Of a stretch of 64,000 nt of DNA, positions 22,204 through 34,200 are shown in pieces (position 1 is the first letter of the stretch; every line of letters starts with the position of its first letter). The stretch covers positions 25,576,001 to 25,640,000 of the forward strand of contig CP142460.1 in the NCBI GenBank assembly GCA_038049695.1, read 5' to 3'. Below the pieces are notes generated by a model. The model had not been told where the DNA came from and made no database searches. It was given only the letters and a program-made list of their open reading frames with translations. The translations under genes were made by a program, and so were the position numbers. This stretch comes from Cinnamomum chago. Lineage: Eukaryota; Streptophyta; Magnoliopsida; Laurales; Lauraceae.

Positions 22204-25200
22204 GTCCATCTCTATCTTCTCACCCTTTCCTTTCCCTTCCCTTCCATGTCCTCATCATATCTCAAGTTTCTCTTCCCCTTTCCTTTTGCAGGTCCTCAAA
22301 TTCCAACTCTACTCTCTCACCTCTGTCCCTCCCCATAACCAAAAGGTTTTGGTCTCTCTTTTTTCTTCTTCGTCTTCTTTTTCTTGACTTTTGTATTCAT
22401 TGATGATCAAGACCCTATCTTTTTTTTTTCTTCAAATTTTAATTAGATATATGGGGAGAAGGATCGTGCAATCTGCAATGACTCTGATCTGGAGACAATC
22501 GCTGAGGAGCTCCGCTTAGTATCGCTAGAGGATGAGGAGAAAGAGAAGGCGGCATTGGCAAGCTCTTCATCTGATGCTGCTGCTGCTATGCTCGCGGATG
22601 AGGAATTGGCTCGGATCTTGCAGGTAGGGCATTGGAGTTTTTTTTTTTTTAATGAAAATTGTTTTGGGTTTTGATTTAACAGAAGCTCTTGGATTGGATT
22701 TCATCTTTTTTTATTTTTTATGGGTTTTTGTTTGCAGGCAGAGGAGGAGGCTCTGTTCATGCAGCAGTTTCAAGCTGGCGAAAATAGGAAGGAGTTTGAG
22801 GAAAGAGTTAGGCCACATGTAAAGCAAGTTCTCCTGGTAATGATTATTCTGTTTTTCTTCTTCTTCTTCTTCTTTTCCTTCTTTTAATTTTGCTTTGAAT
22901 TCTTTTTTTGACTTTTGGTTTTCTCTTTGTTCTTGTTTTATTAATTTTTTTGGTGTAGTATGAAGACAAGTTTCGGCAAGAGGCGGCACGCAAGACTGTT
23001 CCTGTGGATGAACTTGAGGAGAAGGCATTGGTTTCTCTTGCTAAGGTGAGAGTTCTGAACTGTATGAATTTTTGTTTCATTTTCTTTTTGTGCGAATAGA
23101 GAAAAATAATCATTTATTGCTTACTTGTGTTCCATGAATACATATGATGATATGTAAGGCTCAGAAGTCAGAATTCAGCGGCTGTTGTTTGAACCTTGTA
23201 GTTTTAGGGGGCTTCCATTTCCAAACGAACCGTAAATGTGTGAGAAGCAGAGAGATAAAGGTCTGAATCTTATGGTTTTCTCGCCCCAAAGGTGCAAGCA
23301 GAATAAGAATATCTGATCTCGTTGATCACCAGCAATGCTCTCTCTGTACCATCCCCCAACCCTGCCTTATTGATGTTTCCATATTGGTTAGGTCTCAATG
23401 AGCAAGAGTCCTATAATGAAGAGAGTACCTGTTCTCAAATTATGAGAGGGTGTCATAGAGTCATGGTTGGAATGCCTTTAAAGGAGTCTTTTTGTTATGT
23501 CTAGAATGAGAATGAGTCTAAGGTGGTCTCAATTATGTAAATGGGATTCTCTCGTGTCATGGGGCAAATATATACTAGCAGCAAAAGCCTGTGCTAAGCC
23601 TGGGCACAAAATAATAACAATATATTAAAGATTAGTGTTTTCTTTGAAAATTATTGATAAAAAAATAAATTAAAATAAAAAAATAAATAATTTAGCAAAA
23701 AAAAAAGGTCCAGGATAAGATTGGGCCCAAAACTAAACTAATTTATTTATAAAAGTTAGATTGAAACATTTATTATGATATCTAGCATTGAAATTGGTAT
23801 AGAAGAATTATATAAAGAGAGAATGATGATGATGATTGTTTAAATTTTTATTTAAATAAATTTGAAAAATAATGTTTGTAAAAATTCCTAAGCTGGTATG
23901 GATGTGTTGTGAGTACGAGTGTACTATAAACCCCAAAAAGTAAACAAAGAAAACAACCCCACAACCTACTTGTGGTAATTGTTGGTGCAGGCCATGGACC
24001 GACTCTAAAACATTTTAAATCCAATAAATTAGAAAGCAACAATCCACCCTCAAATCATAACAGAACGAAAAGTACCATTTACTACCTTTGGGTCTCCAAA
24101 TTGCATCCTTGCAACCTAATAATAATAATAATAATGAATGGGACACTATTAATATTGTAAAAACAAACATAATTAAAGAAGTAGGTAAATAGAATGGTAG
24201 CACCCATCCGACAAGAGCATGTATCCCCAAAATCATCACCATCATCAATAACAACACTATAACAGGAAGAAAAAAAAGCAATAAATTAAATGGAGTAAAA
24301 AATAAATAAGATTCATTAATTCAAATTAAATGGCAGGGCCCTCTTTTGTTTGATCGAAACAGCATTCCTACCTATATGTCGACACTATCAAAATTATATC
24401 CTCTAATTAGAGAAAATGTAACTCTAGATTGATGTTTGGGAAGTAAAGGTTAAATAAGATTGATAGCTTGAGATTTAGAACTGGCACACACACATTGAGA
24501 ACCTGATATGAGTAATTTGGATCAAGCAAATCTCAAGGACACAAAGGTTAGGTAAGAAAATGGCTGCTATCAAATACTGTAATGGCAACAGACATATTTT
24601 CCTAAAAAGTCAATACTGTATTTTCATAAAAATCCAACATGTTTATATATGAGAAAGTTAGGCCTCGAGTTTGCCCAAAACATGATATACTATTTGGAAA
24701 TTATAAAACTCTGTATACATACACTCCTAAGCAGTGGGTTGCACTTAGGTTATGTAAGCTCATTAATTTTGAGCACTGCATCACGATCATGGAGGTGGGA
24801 GGATGAAAAAGTATGAATGTTCCTCAACTTTAGATTAGTCGATCTGCAGCATCAAGTTGTACATATGTTTTCTACATTGTCCAAAAAGGAGGCAAGTATT
24901 CCCACACAATCCAGCCAAGCAAAAATTCTAAAATAGTAAAAAAGAGAAAAGAATGCTATGGAAGAGAGGAGTTATACACAAAAGGCTGCAAAGGATCCAA
25001 ACTCGTAAATACTCAGATCTCAGAAAACCTTTGACGCCACCAAGTGACTGACAGTTCAAGAGATCAATGTATCAGTATCGAGATTGTAGGTAAAACATGC
25101 GTACCAAGTGAACCGACACAAATGTGACGACCCTCATCGAGACTGCTGCAGACTCTATCTAGGGTTTGCTCCCATCAATAAAATCTACCAGCATCTCTAA

Positions 25201-28200
25201 GCATATGTCTCTGTCTTTCTTTTGTGGGGAAGAGGAGATGAAACTTGAGAGAGAGAGAGTTTTGGAGTTGAGGCAACGGGAAATTATTAGATTTGTGCAT
25301 TGCGTGATTTTGATTTATGAAGAACCGTTACATGTTCTAAAAGGACTGAGACTGAGAGGCATTGAGCATGGATGGTGGAAATTTTATTTATTGTATTAAA
25401 TAAGATTTAAGGAGTTTGCTAGATTTATGCATCGAGCAATTATTTTGAGAGAAAGAAAGAGATTTTTGGAGTCGAGGCAATGGGAAATTATTGTATTTGT
25501 GCACTGTGTGATTTTGAGTTATGAAGAACCGTTACATGCTCTAAAAGGACTGAGGCATTAAGCATGGATGGTGGAGATTTTATTTATTGTATTAAATAAG
25601 ATTTAAGGAGATTGCTGGATTTATGCATCGTGCAATGTTTTAGTGATTTTGAGTTATGAAGAAGCGTTTCATGTTTGTAAGGGATTGGGAAATGTTGAGG
25701 GATGGATCAAAGAAGATTTTAATTATTATGTTCAATAAGATTTAAGACTTTCTTAGCTCAGAAGTTAAAAAGCCATATTGGAGGAGTCTAAATAAATTGA
25801 CCCGCGGTTAAAATCAATTGAACTAATTTCTCAATTGATATCAGTCAGTCTCATAAATAATAATTGAACTGGGAGCTGGGACAACCAACTTAATACACTA
25901 TAATTTACTTTTAGAGATATTGGGTTCTTCTTTTTTTTAATCCTTGGAGATGGCGTGAAGTCGTTCCTGCCCTCTTGTTGTGAAGTCATGACATGAGTCT
26001 GCTTGTGTAGAAGAAGACTATAGTGTGATTCCGAGGTCTCCTCTTGCATTAGTTTTCGTATGAAACCAGTATGATTTATTTAGTTCTTTCATGTCCATAT
26101 CAAACGGGTGCTTTGATTCAGTTTTAGTGTTTGGATTGCATTCCTTTTTATCTTATATCCAGTTGTATTCATTACGAAAACTTTTGTATTGATATCCTAA
26201 GTTCCAACTGAATTCTTTCTAGTGAAAGAATCTCTTTTGAGTTGCTCTAGATCAATTAGGAGACTCTTTGGAATAAATTTGAGGTTCTGCATACCATAAA
26301 AGCAAGCTATTATGTGGTGGTCCCACTTAAAAGCCAATATAGTTTAAGATGAATTTGAATTTGAATGATGAGAAGAAAATTCAAATGTCAATGTCATCGA
26401 TTTCATCAAATATTATAATCAATCCCATTTTTAGGATCACTTTTTCTAGAAATGCGAGACATCTAAGTTGAATAGCTAAAGGGATCATTCATTGATAAAG
26501 AACAAGAAAGAACCATGAATGATGGTAAGATAGACAAAATGGCAACCTAGGTCATGAACAGTAATTTCAGCTTTCCTTCAGAAAATTCCCAATTTCCCCC
26601 TTTTCTTGGTGTTACAGGTTACATTCTTTCTCCTTCATAAATCATAGTTCTAAACATAAAAGCATGAATCCTTGTTTGCACATGCATGATGGCTTTGGAA
26701 CTTGTGCAAAAGTAAGTAATATTCTAGTAGTGTAGTTTTTTGTTTTCCTCTTTTCAAGTATAACCATTTGAGAACTTTGCTTAAACTCTACATGTGCTTT
26801 TATGTGATGTCCTTTTTATGATGGCTGTTATTAGCTTAAAACCGACTTCATTGATGGGATCAAATTGCTCTTTTCTAAGATGAAATTGCTCAGACACCTA
26901 TTCTCTCACTTAGAACTATTTTAACCATAATTACTATAACTTCATTTTGATAAATTTTGATAGGAAGGGAACTTCAAACCTTCAAAAATTGAGGAAGATC
27001 ATGCCTTCTTGCTCCAATTGCTTTTCTGGTTCAAGCAATCCTTCAGGTTTGACTATTACTTTCGGTAAAGCATGTAAGATTTGCTGCTGATGGCACATAT
27101 TTCTTTATCCTTTTTCTATTTCGATGTCTAGAACTCTGCTTGTTCTTATGCAACTGATATGCTTGCTGTATCATTCATTATTTCATGTTGTTTAAACTAT
27201 CAATTTCCAGCAACTGTAGCATTGTATTTTAGTCATATCCCTCGAGCTACGTAGGCAATTGTAACCGAAGTATTGCTCCGTAGTATCTTGAGTTGTGTAG
27301 CATAGCTCATCATGCAGTAAGTAGTTCATTGAGATGTGTCTAGGACAGATGCAAATTCATGGAGAAGCTTCATTAAAAACTGTTCCCTCTGTAGCTAATT
27401 TCATGAACATTTTGAATAGCAGAAAGAGCACATCCGGTACTGTAGCATACACTACTTCAATAAATTCTATACAGAATCCAAAAAATAAAAAAGAGGCTTC
27501 CAATCCCCAAAATCCAAACCTATTCCCCCGCACCCGAACATCAAGAGCCTATCAGGCCCTTCGTTCAAACTTCTAGGCCATAGCTGCTGTCCATCCCGCA
27601 ACGACAAACCAAGTGAAAAAGAGAAGAAAATAAGAAGAATAAGAAGAAGAAAGAGCAGACAGTGCGCCTGATTGAGGCCTAGACAAGTCGTAGTCATTGT
27701 CGTTGACAACATCTTCATCAAAATGACCCCATCGCCCCTTACAAGTGACTGCACCATCTCATCGTTGCTTGCTGCTTGATGGTGTAGCCCCGGAGGCCAC
27801 GATGAAGATCTACACCTCTGACGGTGAGATCGAGCCCATAAGACTCAAAACCCTAAGATCACTTAGGGAAATACCCCAAAGGGGAACTCACGAGAACACT
27901 TCTCAACTTTTATTATCAATATAGCATGCATTACAATCAAGCATCCCTCTCTATTTATAATAGAGGAATGGTCTAAAGAAAGAAACTACTATTATTCAGT
28001 GATTCCTAAAATCACTCCCTAAATTCTCTCACAAAAATCTCTAAGTAAATTAAATCACTAAAATCTCAAATTACTAAAATTAATAAACTATTTAAAGAAA
28101 GTAAATCATTCTTGGTGGGGTCCATTAGGGGCCTACTTTTTCTTGGATCTCACTGCATCAACTCTCCCACTCTTGGAAGAACTCGACTCCGACGAGTTGA

Positions 28201-31200
28201 AATGTTGATAACATAGGAGAGAATCCGACCACAAGTTCGGAAAATGTCCGCCTGGATCGAAAATTAAACGCACAAATGTCTGCCTCTTCTTTTGATCTGC
28301 AGCTGCATGGCATAGCGTGGGAGTTTGACGCAATGTGTTCAACCATCTAAAAGTAGTTCGGAAGTGTCGCTTCTGCCGCCGTCTGAATTTAGTGCGATCT
28401 TGCGCTTTTTCTATGAGAGACTGCAACAGTAAAATCTGCCATATCTGAGTGCAATCTTCAAGCTTCCATTGTTGATCCCTAAAGATGAAGTCAATATGAG
28501 GGACTGCATCAACTTGATCTTTTTGTGAAACGACTAGAACAATCGAATTGATTTTTGAAGACCCAATTGAATTTTCTGGAAGTGGCATGACAATGAGGTC
28601 TACCGGATGTTAAATTTTTTTGTTATCCTGTTCAGAGTCTTCAATAGTTGCATGACCTTGTACTTCCTCAACCCTTTGCAGCTCGATAGTGGCACGGCCT
28701 TGAACAATGTTGTTTGTACCCACAAAATCATCTTTGCCATGAACTTGTGCTTCAATGTCATCTTTGTTGTTTGAAGTCAGCTCTTTTGGTGCAATCATGA
28801 CTACTTTTTCAAGTTTTTGCTCTGGTTGTGGCACTGCTGTTGAAGGTGCAGACGGCGACAAAGATGCTGATGTCAGTGGCATGAGTCTATTCCAACTTCC
28901 ATTCCGAAAAAGGGTATATGTGTTTGCCTCTGTATCATGATGCACTTCCCGATCAAAAAGCCATGGACGTCCAAGAAGGATATGAGCAATATTCATATGG
29001 ATCACATCACACCAAATCTGATCTTCATAGTCGCCAATCTTGAAAGATACCAAACATCTGTGAGTCACGGGAATGACATGACCATTAGACCATGTGACTT
29101 GGTAGGGCTTAGGAAGCTTCTCGGTTGGCAAATTAAGCTTGTCAATAACCTTTTGTGTGACAAAATTTATTGCACTACCATTGTCAATAACCACATTAAC
29201 AGCTATGTCAACGACTATCATCCACGTGTGAAATTTCTTAGCATGTATCTATTCTTTTTCCTCTTCTTCATTGGTATTTAGGAGGCGACGAATGACAAGA
29301 GTGGGATTATCTTCTCTAGCAAAAAGTCTTTTCACAATATGAGCTATTTGTCGACATTGTTGCCTGCAAGACCTTCTAAGCATGCGCTCAACACGGATGG
29401 CTTTTAAGTATGCCTCTTGACTGGTTTTGCAATAATTCATATTTTCCAAGATATCTGGTCTCAAGCCTTGGACATAACGAGCTAAATCGTCTCTCATTTT
29501 CCTCCAATTCGCATATCCCATGCAACTCTCGAAAGTGGCGGGTGTATTCATCAACCGTCCAATTTTCATGCGTCAAGTTAAGAAATTATTCAAAATAGAA
29601 TTCATTTTCAAAATACCAAGTGCGATATTTGTGCTCATACTGAATTCTTTGAATTTTAATGGGGCTCCCAAAAAGTTTCATAGTGACTTGAATCAATGAT
29701 TCAAATATACTGCTTTACAAATTTCTGCATTTTTTTTTGGGTCGGGTTTGTACTCAGATCAGGCCCAGACTGCCTAAGTTACACATGTGGGAGGAGGAAG
29801 AAAAGCCTCTTTTCTCTATCTTGGAAATCGTGCAGAAACAAAAGAAGAGAGGGCTTTTGGCTTGGCCTCTTACATGAGAAGAGCGAAGGGGAAAATGAAG
29901 AGCTATGGCTACTGGAGACGAGGGTTGCTGGAGATGATGGCACTGTGAAGATGGCGGATGGCTGGCGACAAAGATGGTGGTGCTGCGAGAGGTTTTCGTT
30001 CGGTGCCAGGTACGCCCTCAAACTCAAACTTCCTACTTTCTTCTGCTGCTCCTCTCTTTCTTCTTCTCCTTTCTTTATTCAGCTCTTTTTTTTCTTTTTC
30101 TTTTTTTCTCTCTGCTGCTTTCTATCTCTATTTGCTGTATTTTTTTATTTTATTTTTTTTGTGAAAGGGAGGTGCAACTGAGATGAATATATGAGATGAC
30201 AGGAGATGGAGTTGGCTGAGATGGCGTCAAAGTGGGTTCGGTTGGGTGGGTTTCGGGGAGGGTTTGGTTTGGTTTCGAAGTTCTACGTTTCTCGTTGGGG
30301 CTATAGCAGTGGGTAGTGGTTCCTTTTTTTTGTCACTTCTGCTGGGTTGGGGATGCCGAAGATTTTGGTGATTTGCCGAAGTTGGGTGGTCAGAGAGGGT
30401 TTTCGGTGGGTGGAGATTGGATGGTTGGGGTTGGTTGTGATGAGTGGAGGTGTGTCAGACGATGGTCAGGGCATAGTTGGGGTCGACAGAGGGTTTGGGT
30501 TTTTGGAAAAATTGAATGTGGGATGGATGGTGGGTTCGGTAGGATAGATGAGGGTTTGGTGATTTGGGGTTTGGGAAAAATTTGTTTAGGGCTTTTGGAA
30601 ATAGAGGAATGGTGGCGAGAGGGGTCTGGTTGGGGATTTGGTTCGGGAATGGTTGCTGTGGGGATTGGATTCGGGTATTAGGGCTAGAAGGCTGGATGGG
30701 CAGGCAGTGGGCATCGGCTGGGTGTGGAGGGGTTTTAGAGTTCACTAGTGGGTTTAAATGGTGTAGATGTTGAAGGGATATGTGGATGAAGGGGTTTAGG
30801 CCTGAGGAATTTCGGTAGGCCTGGGATTTGGGGATTTTTGGGTTTCGACGAAGGGATGCAGAGGGTTTGATGGTGGGAGGAGAGGTTGGGTTAGGTAGTC
30901 TAGGGGGATGGTGCGGGTAGGGTTGCTGGGACAGTGAAAGGGCTGGAATGGGATTCAGATGATTGCAGAGATGGGTGAATGACAGTAGATGGTGGATGAT
31001 AATGGCTGCGGTGATAATCGGTGGAGGTAACGGGATACCTTGGATCGGCGATCGAACTGGCGATCTGAGATGGATCGTCAGCTCTGATACCAATTAATGG
31101 CGTAGCCCGGAGGCCACGATGAAGATCTACAACTCCGACATTGAGATCGAGCCCTAAGAATCAAAACCCTAAGATCACTTAGGGAAATATCCCAGAGGGG

Positions 31201-34200
31201 AACTCATGAGAACACTTCTCAACTTTTATTATCAATATATATAACATGCATTACAATCAAGCATCCCTCTCGATTTATAATAGAGGAATGGTCTAAATAA
31301 AGAAACTACTATTATTCAGTGATTCCTAAAATCACTCCCTAAAATCTCTCACAAAAATCTCTAAGTAAATCAAATCACTAAAATCTCAAATTACTAAAAT
31401 TAATAAACTATTTAGATAAAGTAAATCATTCTTGGTGGGGTCCATTAGGGGCCCACTTCTTCTTGGATCTCACTGCATCACTGCTCCATCTCCACTGACA
31501 CCTTTCATCGCCATCACCATCCTTGTGTTCCAGCATCATCATCGTCATTGTCTAATTGCCATCGTCTTCGCCACCTTCATCGACATCTCTCTGCATTCGC
31601 CATTCGAGTAGCAGAAAAAATCAATCGAAGCCTTCTCGTTTTTCTTCCTTTCTTTTTTGATAACCCCCCCCCCCCCCCTCCCCGCTCCAGCATGAAGAAC
31701 GAGAGATAGGGATATTTGCCACAGAACAAGTGCCATTCAAGCTCTACCAACCTTTCGTTTAAGCCGGACATATCAAGTGGACCTGGCCCATACGACATCG
31801 ACCAGGTCAGGTCATCTCTTGACCCGACTCACTAACAAGTGGGAAAAAATTTGCAGTAATTCCCAGATAGGTTAGGCGGACCAAGATCCAACCTTTCCAA
31901 CCCGGTTTAGGTCAACACCCATTAGAAGTCCAATTGACTACATAAAATTGGACAGCCCAAATTTGTTTTGCTGATATCCATCTTCACATGCACACTGTTG
32001 GAATCTAGATCTTCACTTCAGGTCAGGTTGAATTTAATTTTGAAGAGTGAATTGATTTTGGATAGCATATCATATCGTATCCCATGAGCAAGGAGCTTTT
32101 GTGAAAGGGAGGCAAATTTTGGATGGGGTGCTTATTGCTAATGAATGTTTGCATTCAATAAATCGAGAGAGGCTTCTGGGGCTGATCTGTAAATTAGATT
32201 TGGAAAAGGCTTATGACAGAGTGGATTGGGATTTTTTGGACTACCTCCTGCTCAGAATGGGATTTGGCGCTAAATGGAGGGAATGGACTAAGGAATGTGT
32301 TTCATCTGCCTGCTTTTCCATTATAATTAATGGGTCGCCTAAAGGGTTCTTTCCAGCTCAGAGGGGTATTAGACAAGGGGATCCCCTTTCCCCCTTCCTT
32401 TTCGTCATTGTGACTAAGGCTATGAGTAGGATGATTAAGGTCGTCATCTCTGCAGACTTGATAACAAGCTTTAAGGTGTGTGACAGCGGTCCTCCTATTT
32501 CTCTTTTGCAGTTTGCAGATGATACTCTCATCTTTTGTGCAGCTAATGAAGATCAGATAAAAAATGTGAAAGCTATGCTATTATGCTTCAAAGCAGTGTC
32601 TAGCTTAAAGATCAATTTGTTTCAGGGTGAATTGATTGGAATAAGAGTAGAGAAGGCTTTGCTCATTCACTATGCGGATATTTTGGGATGTAAGGTAGGT
32701 CACCTTCCCTCCTCTTATTTGGGGGTTCTCCTCTATCAAGGCTCGACTAATAAATCTTTGTGGGATCCAATTGTAGAGAGGGTGGAAAGCAAGTTAGCTT
32801 TGTGGAAAGCCAATTATCTTTTTATTGGAGGGAGGTTAACTCTTATAAAATCAGTTTTATCTAACCTACCGGTGTACTTCATGACCTTATTTAAATGTCT
32901 AGTTTCAGTTGTCAATCGTATAGAGAATCTCCTGTCAATCCAGGCCCATCCATTTTGGCCCATTTATTGTACCCATTTATTGCTTTGTAATTAGTCAAAG
33001 TTGTTACTTAATTTTAGGATCTAAGATTTGTGATTGATTTGTAATTGATTGTAATTAGGGTATTAAGCCCTTATATATACATCAGTCGATCCGAGAATGG
33101 GATACGACATTCATCTCTCTTTCTCTTGTTCTGTGTTTCATCTCTCTCTCTCTCTCTAAAAATGTCATGGTATCAGAGCAAGGTCGACCATCTTTGATCT
33201 TCTCCCAACTCATCTTCCATTCGTTGGGAGCCTGTTTATGATCATCTGTGATCATCTTCTTCAGCCAGATCATATCTAATCTTCCCTGATCATCTCAGAT
33301 CAGGAGTGGCCCACCTGCGATCATCATCTGCTACTAAGCGGAAGCAGCCCATATTGGTCGCCTGGATTTATACATATTTATGAAGATTTTCTCACGATTT
33401 ATGGATCATCAGAGGTAGGCCATCTACCCTTTTTTGTAGAAAATCAGTTTTGTCCATTTCTTTTCATCTCAGCCGTCCAAAAGTTTGGATTTGGATTCGT
33501 TCTACCTGAGACCACTTCCAGTAGTTGCCGAAATTTGTTGTGAACCCATCCCCATACTCAGATCTGTCAACAGATCACTAGGTGGGGCCCATGTACACAA
33601 CCCAACTCAAAAATTTGGGTCGTCAGGTACTGTTTAGTGCACAATTCTGTGCACAAGTTGCTGTATCAGCAACTGTTCTATTGCTGGTTACTGCTGGTTC
33701 TTCCTACTGCTATTTATTACTGCTGTTGTTGCTGGTTTGTTCCTTACTACTGCTGATTGTTACTGCTGCGTCTACTTGATCCAATCTGTTGATTCCTTTG
33801 CACTACTGCTGTGATAATTTGTTCGTTGTGTCTTTCTGGGTACTGTTTGTTGTGCACTTTTATTTTGTGCCTTCTGGGAATTGTTCTTGCCTACTGGTTG
33901 CTGTCTGCTGCAACACCTCCTGATTGTGTTCTTACAATCTTGACTGTGGTCTGATCCGTCTACGATTGGACTGTAACAGTACTGCTGCCCAATTCAGCAC
34001 CCTGTCTTCCTTGTGTGTGCTTCTTACTAGACTTTCGTAATGGAAAAACATGAGATTGCCCTGGTTCGCTTTGATGGGACAAATTATACCTCATGGGCCT
34101 TCCAATTTCAAATTTACTTGGAAGGAAAAGAACTTTGGGCACACATTGATGGATCTGAACCTCAACCAGCCGAAGATGACAAGAAGATTTTAGCTTGGAA

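Larger units (their letters stand above)
27777..31480 (-). mobile_element. Gag-protease LTR element without pol (TR-GAG-like, antisense)
   Basis: LTRs of 384 bp (27777-28160) and 386 bp (31095-31480), about 5-6% different, bound 2.9 kb. CTGCT flanks both sides (27772-27776, 31481-31485), a perfect target duplication. On the minus strand the primer-binding site TGGTATCAGAGC lies two bases inside the right LTR (31092-31081), so the element reads right to left. It encodes a broken gag (about 29700-29249), an aspartic protease (29221-28610) and a further frame (28588-28133), but no integrase, RT or RNase H. It matches the organisation described for terminal-repeat retrotransposons with a GAG domain, and must be mobilised in trans. 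Confidence 0.9.

Noticed and set aside
22711-23113. Antisense Lys/Glu-rich frames over PNG1 exons 4-5
   Set aside because: They arise from CTT/TTC-rich introns read backwards and overlap well-supported PNG1 exons.
29696-30181. 161-codon + strand frame with a hydrophobic Phe/Leu tail
   Set aside because: The tail is a T-rich tract; the frame lies antisense in the leader of the LTR element and has no domain.
30316-30681. Gly/Trp-rich + strand frames in the 30.3-30.8 kb region
   Set aside because: They are complements of the C-rich leader of the antisense gag-protease element and reflect base composition.
33582-33779. Leu/Tyr-rich frame in the copia A leader as a membrane protein
   Set aside because: It is a CTG/TTG/TACTGCTG-rich tract in non-coding leader; no counterpart in copia C.
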